Below are positions 7,388-14,283 of a stretch of DNA of 21,431 nt, piece after piece. The DNA is from a virus. The position numbers and the translations under genes are program-made. How positions within the stretch are numbered: the first letter of the stretch is position 1; the number at the start of each line of letters is the position of its first letter. Below the pieces are notes generated by a model. The model was given only the letters and a program-made list of their open reading frames with translations. It had not been told where the DNA came from and made no database searches. The stretch spans positions 1-21,431 of IMG/VR virus record IMGVR_UViG_3300025120_011425; one strand, 5' to 3'.

Positions 7388-8071
7388 ATGCCAACGCACC
7401 TAGAAGAAGCCATAAAAATAATCGTTGGTCCTGACTCAAAACTGCGGGACAAGACACCCCGCATCTACTCGATGCCCAAGGACGAACACATGCCAAAGCA
7501 GTTCACCAACCTAAAACGTATGAGATTCTTAAATCATGATGTCAGTGCCGGCAGAAACATAAAGAGATGGTTATGGAGAGACTATCACCCAGAGATAATA
7601 TTACAGGAACCCCCGTTCAACAAGTACGAGGACCAAAGTGAAATCTTTACATTGATCAGGAAACCAGATGATCGTTGGTGGTCAGGTATCAAGGACATGA
7701 TCTATTTTATGCCATGGTACACTTGGTGGACCAATGAAAAAATAATGACACAGTGGCCACACTTCAATAGAGGCACTCTGAGACTACATGACGTGATGCA
7801 AGAAGTCAATCCACAACACCTTATCAAGTGTGACGATGGGTTGAATGATAGAGTGATCAAATTCGCAAAGAAACATGGATTGCTATGCTTTGGTAACATA
7901 CCTCATGAAAAAGCACTAAGACATTCCAAACCAGACATAAAGAAGTTAGAAGACATAGGTGTGCGTGAGTTGAAGACATGGCTCCGGAAAAATCCTAACA
8001 GGCAGAAACAGTTGGACGAATACATCGAACCAGACTGGCAATATTGGGAAAAGGTGGAGTACCAGGACTGA
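7388..8071 (+). CDS. Second sulfotransferase-like protein
   Basis: A 227-residue protein with a strand-Arg-Pro-Asp element, EIFTLIRKPDDRWWSG (about 88-103), like the RDPxxRxxS segment of sulfotransferases, followed by aromatic-rich helices (DMIYFMPWYTWW). I see no clear PAPS P-loop at the N-terminus, so it may be a degenerate or structural relative of the sulfotransferase fold. Its bases are notably richer in G and C than its neighbours (7441-7500 is 34/60), and codon use differs, which suggests a different origin. It begins directly after a late-type promoter with a 5-base gap and no Shine-Dalgarno, and its stop overlaps the next start as TGATG, so the next gene depends on its translation. 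Confidence 0.5.
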   Translation: MPTHLEEAIKIIVGPDSKLRDKTPRIYSMPKDEHMPKQFTNLKRMRFLNHDVSAGRNIKRWLWRDYHPEIILQEPPFNKYEDQSEIFTLIRKPDDRWWSGIKDMIYFMPWYTWWTNEKIMTQWPHFNRGTLRLHDVMQEVNPQHLIKCDDGLNDRVIKFAKKHGLLCFGNIPHEKALRHSKPDIKKLEDIGVRELKTWLRKNPNRQKQLDEYIEPDWQYWEKVEYQD

Positions 8072-8541
8072 TGCACCAATACATGATACACACCCTAGTT
8101 GACATAACCCAACACGGAGACTTAAAAAAAACATTTCCTTTCACAAGCAAAAGTGGGGAACTAATTCACGATAAAGACTCCCTTTTAGTTGCAAAAAATC
8201 AGCAGTCAAACTTCACAACTCTCTTACAAACTTTACAGTTAAGGGGTAACATAGTCTGGGAACATTCGCCAATTAAAATTCACGAAAACATTGCCAATAT
8301 GCGTTTTGGTACTGCTTATTTTGGAAAACATTACATATGGAATTTTATGTGGCAAGTTGAACAATCAGCCTTATATGAAAGTGAAAATGATCGTTATGGA
8401 CAACTAAAAGAAGATTTCGATATTGTGCCTGTAATTAACTTCTGTAAAGAGACAGCAACATTTCCTGCCAGTGCTTTTATGACCAAAGATAATCATAATA
8501 TAAACACCTACTTTTCTTATGTGCCAAATGAAAATAAATAA
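8071..8541 (+). CDS. Phage protein of unknown function
   Basis: A 156-residue protein that I do not recognise. It begins MHQYMIHTLVDITQHGDLKK and contains a glutamine-, asparagine- and leucine-rich helix (NQQSNFTTLLQTLQLRGN) and an aromatic stretch (HYIWNFMWQVEQSALYE). There is no signal peptide or membrane span. I chose the ATG at 8071 because it overlaps the stop of the preceding gene (TGATG), a coupling pattern found elsewhere in this window; the longer reading frame from 8044 would add nine residues with no separate ribosome binding signal. A late-type AATAAATA lies at its 3' end and drives the next gene. It may be an assembly or virion protein, by position only. Confidence 0.65.
   Translation: MHQYMIHTLVDITQHGDLKKTFPFTSKSGELIHDKDSLLVAKNQQSNFTTLLQTLQLRGNIVWEHSPIKIHENIANMRFGTAYFGKHYIWNFMWQVEQSALYESENDRYGQLKEDFDIVPVINFCKETATFPASAFMTKDNHNINTYFSYVPNENK
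8533..8540 (+). promoter_or_regulatory. T4-late-type promoter AATAAATA
   Basis: AATAAATA differs from TATAAATA by one base and overlaps the last codons of the upstream gene. Predicted transcription from about 8546 leaves a leader of about 65 bases before the ATG at 8611. That leader contains four phased AGGCA repeats. Confidence 0.45.
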
Positions 8542-8550
8542 ATGTGTTAA

Positions 8551-8586
8551 AGGCACTCATAGGCACACCAGGCAAATTTCAGGCAC
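8551..8586 (+). repeat. Four AGGCA repeats about one helical turn apart
   Basis: AGGCA occurs at 8551, 8561, 8570 and 8581, three times as AGGCAC, with spacings of 10, 9 and 11 bases. They fill the leader between a late-type promoter and the gene at 8611. Phased repeats could bind a protein on one face of DNA, or an RNA-binding regulator; either role is inferred. Confidence 0.5.
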
Positions 8587-8610
8587 AGCAAGTGTAAACG
8601 GAATAAAAAT

Positions 8611-8841
8611 ATGAGTACTACAGAGTTAGAAAAACAGAATTTAGAAGCACACGTTGACTTATGCAGTGAACGTTACAAAGGCCTGCATGACCGTTTATCA
8701 GCCATTGAATTTAGTTTAGCAAGAATGAACGAAAACATGACAGCAGGACAAAAATCAACATCAAAGACTTTAATTGCCACAGCAGGCACAGTGATAGCAG
8801 GACTGCTTTCAACTGTTGTTGTGGTTCTAATGAAATTTTAA
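8611..8841 (+). CDS. Small coiled-coil protein with C-terminal membrane anchor
   Basis: A 76-residue protein. Residues 1-50 form a charged helix that may coil (LEAHVDLCSERYKGLHDRLSAIEFSLARMNENM). Residues 52-74 form one hydrophobic segment (LIATAGTVIAGLLSTVVVVL), ending with Lys-Phe. This resembles XhlA-type haemolysin or holin-associated proteins, which are short, coiled and tail-anchored and act in lysis at the inner membrane. A holin or lysis accessory is therefore possible, but no endolysin lies in the window, and a small virion-membrane protein cannot be excluded. It has its own late-type promoter and a 65-base leader with AGGCA repeats; the ribosome binding site (ACGGA) is weak. Confidence 0.6.
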   Translation: MSTTELEKQNLEAHVDLCSERYKGLHDRLSAIEFSLARMNENMTAGQKSTSKTLIATAGTVIAGLLSTVVVVLMKF

Positions 8842-8858
8842 TCAATTAAAACACAAAT

Positions 8859-9083
8859 ATGAAATGTCAAATTGCTCGAGGAATTCGAGTGCTCATCTCC
8901 AAAGAAGAATACAATTTTGTTTTGTTAATGCGAGACAAAGTGCCATTCTTATTGAACAAATTACCAATTGAACAACAGATGTTGGCACAAAAACTTGGTG
9001 ATAAAACCATATTTGTAAGAAAAAAACTTACCCATACCACACAGTACAATTTAAATAAGAACATAAAGTTCTTATATGAATAA
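8859..9083 (+). CDS. Small basic protein of unknown function
   Basis: A 74-residue basic protein, not recognised. It has mixed alpha/beta character, with a hydrophobic N-terminal strand (ARGIRVLISKEEY), a leucine-rich helix (FLLNKLPIEQQML) and a lysine-rich C-terminus. It lies 17 bases after the membrane protein gene and overlaps the next start by 8 bases, so it is probably translated as part of the same unit. The gene is kept because of the tight packing and the absence of any better frame here. There is no clear Shine-Dalgarno, and translation may rely on the upstream gene. Confidence 0.6.
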   Translation: MKCQIARGIRVLISKEEYNFVLLMRDKVPFLLNKLPIEQQMLAQKLGDKTIFVRKKLTHTTQYNLNKNIKFLYE

Positions 9084-9567
9084 AAACGAACTATTAAAAC
9101 AGATACATCATTACAACTTGGGTGGCAAGTTGAAAGGTCTTGCGGAAAAGGATGAGCAACGTAGACCATTTAGGCACTTACCCAAACAATTTAGCAAAGG
9201 CATATTGATTGGCAACATTGCCATTGTCCCCAAAAAAGCCACTGAAACAAGATACAACTATGTCATTGCTGACATGATTGAAGCAAAAGTGTTGTATGAA
9301 GATATAAGTCTCAAACAAACAGCAATTATGATTGCACACTATCTAGCAGAAGGCAACACTCCACCTAATAACATACTGGATCAAGATAGGGAATTTGCCT
9401 CAAAACTGTTTGATATTAGCAATTTTAAACGTATGCAAAAAGAAGCACATAAAGAAAGCGACGAAGATCTAGAATTTATGTATGAGACTAAATTTTTACA
9501 AGCCAATAGAAAAGCAGACGAAATAAAGCAGTTTATCCAGTCAAATTTTAACAGCCTGTTCAGTTGA
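9076..9567 (+). CDS. Phage protein of unknown function
   Basis: A 163-residue soluble protein that I cannot assign. It opens with a basic segment (KLKGLAEKDEQRRPFRHLPKQF), followed by two strands (GILIGNIAIVP, YNYVIADMIEAKVLYEDI) and a helical, acidic C-terminal half. It has no transmembrane segment or known catalytic motif. The start overlaps the end of the preceding gene by 8 bases. Its stop is 20 bases before the ATG at 9587, and the late-type promoter of that gene lies in between. It may be an assembly, head or tail-completion protein, judging only from its position among small late genes. Confidence 0.65.
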   Translation: MNKNELLKQIHHYNLGGKLKGLAEKDEQRRPFRHLPKQFSKGILIGNIAIVPKKATETRYNYVIADMIEAKVLYEDISLKQTAIMIAHYLAEGNTPPNNILDQDREFASKLFDISNFKRMQKEAHKESDEDLEFMYETKFLQANRKADEIKQFIQSNFNSLFS

Positions 9568-9573
9568 TGACTT

Positions 9574-9581
9574 GCTAAATA
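9574..9581 (+). promoter_or_regulatory. T4-late-type promoter element (GCTAAATA)
   Basis: TAAATA (9576-9581) ends exactly 5 bases before the ATG at 9587. It lies inside the extension that would begin at TTG 9572, which argues against that earlier start. There is no Shine-Dalgarno before the ATG. Confidence 0.55.
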
Positions 9582-9586
9582 AACAC

Positions 9587-10471
9587 ATGCAATCATTTGA
9601 ATTAACACAACCAGTATCTAGTGCAGTTTTATTGAAGCAGTTTGAGTCAAGATTTGGCCAAACAATGAATTTAGCTGACTTAGACAAAACACAATTAGAA
9701 GATTTAGCCAATGGTGTAAGAACAAAAATACACACAATCACTGACAACTTACATTTTGGCAAAGAGTTAAAAGATAATGAATATCAAAAGAGTCAAATGA
9801 TGTTAGACATTTTAAATCAAAGTATTAAAGAGTATGGTGGAGCCCAAATGGATCCACAAGCAAAGGCGGCGGCACAGGGCATGTCAGCACAAAACAAATT
9901 AGAAAAAGGTCAAGCACTAACACCAGATGAAAGAAAAACTGTGGCAAAAGTTTTACCTAAGGAAATGGCAAAAATGCCAAAAGGAACAGGCAAAATGGTT
10001 GCCAGTGAAGGTGTAGAAGAACAATCAGAATTAATATTAGCGGCTAAAGACATGATGGACAAAGTCACAGGTTACTTAGAAGATCTAGCATCAATGAAAA
10101 CAGAAGGCATGTTAGAACTTGCAGACAGAATTAGAGACGAAATGGGTGCAGACAAGGCTGATGCTTTTATACAAAAAATTCAACCAGCACTCGAACAAGC
10201 AGAATCAACACTTACTCAAACTAGACAAGACTTAGATCAAGGTGTAAGAATACTTACAGGTGAAGAGACAGCAACTGACACCATCGGCGCTGACACAGAC
10301 ACCATGAACACTGACGCTGACCTAGACAGTTTAGAAAATCCAGAAGCAGATGAATTTGGAGCCACTGATGCAGAAGCAGGCGGCACTGAACCAGAAGGCA
10401 GAGAACAGAGAGAGTCTAAAGAAGTGTTTGAAACTTCAAATAGAATCTACGCCAAACTAGCAGGGAAGTAA
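9587..10471 (+). CDS. Helical protein with acidic tail, putative virion or assembly protein
   Basis: A 294-residue protein: a long helical, Gln/Glu/Lys-rich body (about 1-220), then a low-complexity acidic region (about 225-275, rich in Asp, Thr, Ala, Gly, Glu, with NPEADEFGATDAEAGG) and a short C-terminal helix (VFETSNRIYAKLAGK). Proteins with this acidic Gly-Gly-Glu-Pro-Gly-Arg type tail occur among virion-associated genes of marine T4-like phages as I remember them, but I cannot name the family. The composition recalls scaffold-like proteins. I start it at the ATG at 9587, 5 bases after a late-type TAAATA, and not at TTG 9572. It is followed after 4 bases by the gene at 10476, probably on the same transcript. 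Confidence 0.65.
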   Translation: MQSFELTQPVSSAVLLKQFESRFGQTMNLADLDKTQLEDLANGVRTKIHTITDNLHFGKELKDNEYQKSQMMLDILNQSIKEYGGAQMDPQAKAAAQGMSAQNKLEKGQALTPDERKTVAKVLPKEMAKMPKGTGKMVASEGVEEQSELILAAKDMMDKVTGYLEDLASMKTEGMLELADRIRDEMGADKADAFIQKIQPALEQAESTLTQTRQDLDQGVRILTGEETATDTIGADTDTMNTDADLDSLENPEADEFGATDAEAGGTEPEGREQRESKEVFETSNRIYAKLAGK

Positions 10472-10475
10472 TTCC

Positions 10476-10832
10476 ATGCGTTTTCAAGAGTTTCGATCTA
10501 CAAACAAAGAATTAGAATCAGCATTGGTTAATACACTGACAAATATGCGAGGTGATGCAAATGATGATGATCAAACAGCACAGATAAGTTTTGATGCTCT
10601 TGACCAAATAATGAAGAACACTGGTTATCCAACATTTAATTACGACCTATTTAAATCAATCTATGACAACGGCGACATACTTAAAAATGTTGTTGACGAT
10701 TTTGATCAAGAAAAAATTGTTCTCAAAACAGAAAAGCAGGCTGAAAAAGATCCCTCAATGGATTTTGACGATCAAGGTTCTACTGACAAGGTTAAACAGA
10801 TGGCTAAGTCAGCGATGAACAGACGAAAATAA
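10476..10832 (+). CDS. Small acidic protein of unknown function
   Basis: A 118-residue protein, not recognised, with a strongly acidic middle (GDANDDDQTAQISFDALDQI, DNGDILKNVVDDFDQEK) and a basic C-terminal end (KMAKSAMNRRK-type: KQMAKSAMNRRK). The Asp-rich stretches could bind metal, but no EF-hand pattern is evident. The start lies 4 bases after the stop of the preceding acidic-tailed protein, so the two share a transcript and may interact. After its stop there are 17 bases to the GPx gene with no terminator, so read-through into the accessory region is likely. Confidence 0.65.
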   Translation: MRFQEFRSTNKELESALVNTLTNMRGDANDDDQTAQISFDALDQIMKNTGYPTFNYDLFKSIYDNGDILKNVVDDFDQEKIVLKTEKQAEKDPSMDFDDQGSTDKVKQMAKSAMNRRK

Positions 10833-10849
10833 TACGCATAATTACATAC

Positions 10850-11269
10850 ATGACAGATAAATTACTCCAAATGGATTTGGAATCCTTGAAGTTAGGATTA
10901 CTGTCCTCAAATAAATTTTGGAATAAAAAACTAATTATTTTTAACACCGCAAGTTTATGTGGTTTTACAAAACAATTAGCAGACTTTCAAAAAATTTTTA
11001 TTGCTGGACTTGCAGTGCCAATAGCAATACCTACTAACGATTTTGGTAAACAAGAACCTGGTGACGATTACGAAATTTTACAATTTGCAAAAAAAACATA
11101 CGGAGTTACTTTTCCTATTTGCAAAAAAACAGATATTAATCATAAATTTTTTAAAACTTTTGGACAACCCGATTGGAACTTTAACAAGTACCTTTTTACA
11201 GTAGATCATAATTTTGTACAAAAATTCAGTTCGGCTAAAAGTCCTCATGAGGTGGTTGCATATGTCTAA
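10850..11269 (+). CDS. Glutathione peroxidase family protein
   Basis: A 139-residue thioredoxin-fold peroxidase. NTASLCGFT (32-40) holds the peroxidatic Cys37. TNDFGKQEPG (62-71) holds Gln68, YGVTFPICKK (84-93) contains Cys91, and WNFNKYLF (109-116) supplies Trp109 and Asn110, completing the Cys-Gln-Trp-Asn tetrad of the family. It would reduce hydrogen or lipid peroxides using thioredoxin or glutathione. Cys91 may serve as a resolving Cys, although its position (within the FPI-x-K-x-D stretch) is not the usual one. It is shorter than the usual ~160 residues, mainly at the N-terminus. The gene overlaps the start of the radical SAM gene by 8 bases (ATGTCTAA), so expression is coupled, which could link oxygen-sensitive radical chemistry to peroxide removal. 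Confidence 0.85.
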   Translation: MTDKLLQMDLESLKLGLLSSNKFWNKKLIIFNTASLCGFTKQLADFQKIFIAGLAVPIAIPTNDFGKQEPGDDYEILQFAKKTYGVTFPICKKTDINHKFFKTFGQPDWNFNKYLFTVDHNFVQKFSSAKSPHEVVAYV

Positions 11270-12539
11270 TACTTTTTGCAATTTTCCATGGAAACAAATT
11301 TATGTAGCAACTTCTGGGCATCAAAGACTTTGTTGTCAAAATATTGAAAACATTGAAAAAGCAGATGGCTACAAGCAATACAATATGCTTCATGATGAAA
11401 TTACAGATTGTTGGAATAGTGAATACATGAAAAAAATGCGGCTGGCAATGATCAAAGGAGAAAAAGTTGCAACATGCTCAAAATGTTATACACAAGAACA
11501 GGAAGGATATAACTCCTTAAGAAATACAGCAGGAAAAGATTATTTTATTAAAAATACAAATTTAGACGGTAGTCTAAATTATCTACCAACTGATTTAGAA
11601 TTACATTTTGGTAACTTGTGCAACTTATCTTGTAAGATGTGTAGTCAACAGTTTTCTCATACTATAGGAAAAGAATTATTAAAGATGGGAGATGCTGATC
11701 CAGAATTTTTAACGTGGGTCAAAAAAGAAAGTGGGGTAGTAAACAACTGGACAGGTCAATTAGATGTAGTCTACGACTGGTTCAAAAATGAAAAAATTAA
11801 AAACAGTATTTTTGCTTTTGTTAGTGAACATGTTGAAGAACTTAATATTATAGGAGGTGAGCCAACGGTGATTAAAGAATTTTTTGAACTGTTAGAATTC
11901 TGTCACAAAGCGGGTACGCTACAAAATAAGTCGATAATGATTCACAGTAATATGACAAATATAAATCCAAAACTAACAGACTGGTTGGGTAGTATGAAAC
12001 GATGGTCAGTTGCGGCAAGTATAGATGGTATTGATGAAAGAAATAGATATATTAGATATCCGTCAAACTGGAGAAGTATTTTAAAAAATTTAGATTTTTA
12101 TAAAAACATTACCAATAAATTTACAAACGGATACGTAAGTTTTGGTCCTGCCATACAACTTTTAAATGTTGATCATATTGTTGACTTATTTGAATTTTTT
12201 CAAAGTCAAACAGTAACACAATTTGGTAATTTCTTTTCACATGTAAAACACCCAATAATATGTGATTATGATATCTTGCCTACTGATTATAAACAAAAAG
12301 TTGCTGACCATTTAACAAAAAATTTACATAAAATTAGAATTAAAAATTTTAAACATGAGATAGAAACACACGTTAACGGACTGCAAAGAGAATTATATAG
12401 TGAGGAACAAAAATTGAATTATCAAAAAATGTTTATAAGGTATAACGATTCACAAGATAGATTTAGAAATAATACAATGACATGGAGAAAATTACTGCCC
12501 GATCTCGAAAAATCTTTGCTTAACTTAGGCCACAAGTAA
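11262..12539 (+). CDS. Radical SAM protein with N-terminal SPASM/twitch-like cysteines
   Basis: A 425-residue protein. The radical SAM core holds CNLSCKMC (about 125-132, CX3CX2C, binding the 4Fe-4S cluster that splits SAM) and IIGGEPTV (about 200, the GGE motif). Before the core lies a Cys-rich N-terminal part: CNFPW near residue 5, LCCQN around 26-30, and ATCSKCY around 67-73 after a WNSEYMKKMRLAM helix. This resembles a SPASM/twitch auxiliary-cluster domain moved to the N-terminus. Such enzymes modify peptides, proteins or sugars, but no precursor peptide is seen nearby. I chose ATG 11262, with GAGGTGG (11250-11256) as ribosome binding site, and not TTG 11214, which lies within the GPx gene. 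The 3' end overlaps the convergent radical SAM gene by 20 bases. Confidence 0.85.
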   Translation: MSNTFCNFPWKQIYVATSGHQRLCCQNIENIEKADGYKQYNMLHDEITDCWNSEYMKKMRLAMIKGEKVATCSKCYTQEQEGYNSLRNTAGKDYFIKNTNLDGSLNYLPTDLELHFGNLCNLSCKMCSQQFSHTIGKELLKMGDADPEFLTWVKKESGVVNNWTGQLDVVYDWFKNEKIKNSIFAFVSEHVEELNIIGGEPTVIKEFFELLEFCHKAGTLQNKSIMIHSNMTNINPKLTDWLGSMKRWSVAASIDGIDERNRYIRYPSNWRSILKNLDFYKNITNKFTNGYVSFGPAIQLLNVDHIVDLFEFFQSQTVTQFGNFFSHVKHPIICDYDILPTDYKQKVADHLTKNLHKIRIKNFKHEIETHVNGLQRELYSEEQKLNYQKMFIRYNDSQDRFRNNTMTWRKLLPDLEKSLLNLGHK

Positions 12540-13533
12540 AGTAACAAGTTTGAAGTCTATACGATCCTTTTTCACCTTTGATACCTGTTTCAAGTGCATT
12601 AAAAAACTCTCCATGGAGAATCTCTTCTAATGATGAATGATTAAGATTTACTTTCTTATAATTACTGATAATATTTTTTGATTCATGTTGACTTAAATCA
12701 CCAAGCCAACAACAAGGCGAAACATCACCATTGGCGGCAATATAAATCTCATAATTTTTATTTGCATGATCACAAGATTTACAAATTATATTTTTACTAT
12801 TTAAAGATTCAACTTTAATAGGCATTCTATCGCTGTTTCCACCGGTGCCCACTTTTTGAGGCTCTAAACTAGATGACTTTTCTAAATAGTAATCATCAAC
12901 TGGTAATTTGTCAAATTTTCTCCAATTTCCCAAATGATCAAAGTCTGACCATCTAGCAGATTGCTGTATATCAAATTTTCTAAAACCTAATTTAATTGCT
13001 AATTTTTTACAAGAGTCAATTTGTGATTCGTTGTGTTTAAAAACAAGCATCTGCCAAGAAGCATCTCCTCCGGCCTGAATAAAAGATTTAATATTATCCA
13101 TAAGTTTTTGCCATTTTACATTCCTACGATAAAGGTGATTGGTATTCTCTAGTCCGTCGATAGCAAAAACAACAGAAACATTTAGTTTTGCCAAACCAAC
13201 CCAAAATTCTTTATTTCTAGCACCACCGTTAGTATGTAATTCTAGTTTACAATTTTTATTGGTGCTCCTTAACCAAGTGTAAATGTCAAGACATTGTGGA
13301 TTCATTGAGGCATCTCCTAGATTGCCACAGGAAGAAAAATGTTTTAATTGAGAAATTATTTTTGTTCCTATTTTATCCTTAAGAAAATTTAGTGTGGTAT
13401 GAGTATTATTAACTTTACCTTTGTTTAGTACTCCATCAATAAAATATCTTGCACACATAGGACAGGCCGCATTACAAAAGTTTGTAAGTTCAGCGTTTAT
13501 TTTATTAATATTATCAGTTGTTATATAAGGCAT
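12520..13533 (-). CDS. Radical SAM/SPASM-like protein
   Basis: A 337-residue protein. The cluster motif CNAACPMC (about 20-27) lies in a CX3CX2C pattern, followed by CGNLGDASMNP (about 69-79), where the usual GGEP loop is replaced by a GNxGDxxxNP form, as in some radical SAM families. The C-terminal part holds further Cys: CKSCDH, VSPCCWLGD and LQTCYFTCG, fitting a SPASM-like auxiliary Fe-S cluster domain. It is on the minus strand and convergent with the other radical SAM gene, overlapping it by 20 bases, and starts 19 bases from the divergent exonuclease gene. The arrangement suggests that the two enzymes were acquired or kept as a unit. Substrates are unknown. A weak TATAAGTA on the minus strand (13550-13543) might be its promoter. 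Confidence 0.85.
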   Translation of the reverse strand: MPYITTDNINKINAELTNFCNAACPMCARYFIDGVLNKGKVNNTHTTLNFLKDKIGTKIISQLKHFSSCGNLGDASMNPQCLDIYTWLRSTNKNCKLELHTNGGARNKEFWVGLAKLNVSVVFAIDGLENTNHLYRRNVKWQKLMDNIKSFIQAGGDASWQMLVFKHNESQIDSCKKLAIKLGFRKFDIQQSARWSDFDHLGNWRKFDKLPVDDYYLEKSSSLEPQKVGTGGNSDRMPIKVESLNSKNIICKSCDHANKNYEIYIAANGDVSPCCWLGDLSQHESKNIISNYKKVNLNHSSLEEILHGEFFNALETGIKGEKGSYRLQTCYFTCGLS

Positions 13534-13552
13534 GTGAATATATACTTATATT

Positions 13553-14257
13553 GTGAAAATTACTAAAGACATCCTTGAAGACAAAGGCATAGCATATATT
13601 ACAAAGTATCCTTACACAGATTTATCTAAAACAGCCAAAAATGGCAAGCGACATTATCAAACACCAGACGGAAGATCTGTGCCTAGTGTGACTACAGTGC
13701 TTTCAGCCACTAAAGACATGACACATCTAAACGCATGGAAGAAAAGAGTAGGCGAACAAAAGGCACAACAGATTGCTACTGAGTCTGCAAATATTGGTAC
13801 TGTTATGCATAGGAGTTTAGAAAAACATGTCAAAGGGCAAGACAGGAAACCCGGTTCTAATTTGATACAACAAAAAGCACATGCAATGGCCAATGTGATT
13901 ATTGACAACGGGCTAAAAGATGTATCAGAAGTATGGGGATCAGAGGTATCACTTTATTATCCTGAGTTGTATGCCGGTACCACTGACTTAGTTGGCGTTT
14001 ACAAAGGACATCCTTTCATAGGGGATTTCAAACAAGCAAGGCGGTTAAAGAAAAAAGAATGGGTAGAAGATTATTACTTGCAGTTGACAGCATATGCAGA
14101 AGCACACAACAAACAGTACGGCACACAGATAAAGAGTGGTCGTATGTTTATATGCACACAAAAGAACGAATTTCAAACATTTGAAATAGAAAACTACGAC
14201 TATTGGGTGGACCAATGGTTTCGTAAATTAGAACAATATTACAAGTCTGTCCTTTAA
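13553..14257 (+). CDS. PD-(D/E)XK exonuclease
   Basis: A 234-residue nuclease of the RecB/MGME1-like PD-(D/E)XK class. GTVMHRSLE (82-90) with a conserved His, EVSLYYPELYAGTTD (131-145) with Asp145, IGDFKQARR (156-164) carrying the D-x-K pair Asp158 and Lys160, and QLTAYA (177-182) with Gln177 and Tyr181 form the expected ordered set. Metal-dependent digestion of single- or double-stranded DNA ends is expected, in phage replication, recombination or host-DNA recycling. It starts with GTG at 13553, because no ATG occurs upstream in frame and the divergent radical SAM gene begins 19 bases away. SVTTVL (45-50), in a PSVTTVLSATKD segment, is typical of the family N-terminus. It is followed by a late-type promoter for the tailspike. 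Confidence 0.85.
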   Translation: MKITKDILEDKGIAYITKYPYTDLSKTAKNGKRHYQTPDGRSVPSVTTVLSATKDMTHLNAWKKRVGEQKAQQIATESANIGTVMHRSLEKHVKGQDRKPGSNLIQQKAHAMANVIIDNGLKDVSEVWGSEVSLYYPELYAGTTDLVGVYKGHPFIGDFKQARRLKKKEWVEDYYLQLTAYAEAHNKQYGTQIKSGRMFICTQKNEFQTFEIENYDYWVDQWFRKLEQYYKSVL

Positions 14258-14263
14258 TAAATA
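14256..14263 (+). promoter_or_regulatory. T4-late-type promoter AATAAATA
   Basis: AATAAATA overlaps the end of the exonuclease gene and ends 20 bases before the tailspike ATG. Predicted transcription from about 14269 would include AGGA (14275-14278) as the ribosome binding site, so this late message has a short normal leader. Confidence 0.5.
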
Positions 14264-14283
14264 ACACTAAATTTAGGACAAAT

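Noticed and set aside
8044-8070. Longer start at 8044 for the gene at 8071
   Set aside because: It adds nine residues within the upstream gene; the TGATG overlap at 8071 is the usual coupling arrangement in this window.
9052-9057. TAAATA inside the 74-residue gene as a late promoter for 9076
   Set aside because: The predicted leader is about 13 bases without a Shine-Dalgarno, and the gene overlap suggests coupling; it may be a chance hexamer in AT-rich DNA.
9572-9586. TTG start for the protein at 9587
   Set aside because: The TTG extension contains the TAAATA promoter, and the ATG at 9587 has the same 5-base spacing as three other genes.
11214-11261. TTG start for the first radical SAM gene
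   Set aside because: It lies inside the GPx gene in another frame; ATG 11262 has a GAGGTGG ribosome binding site and starts just before the Cys-rich domain.
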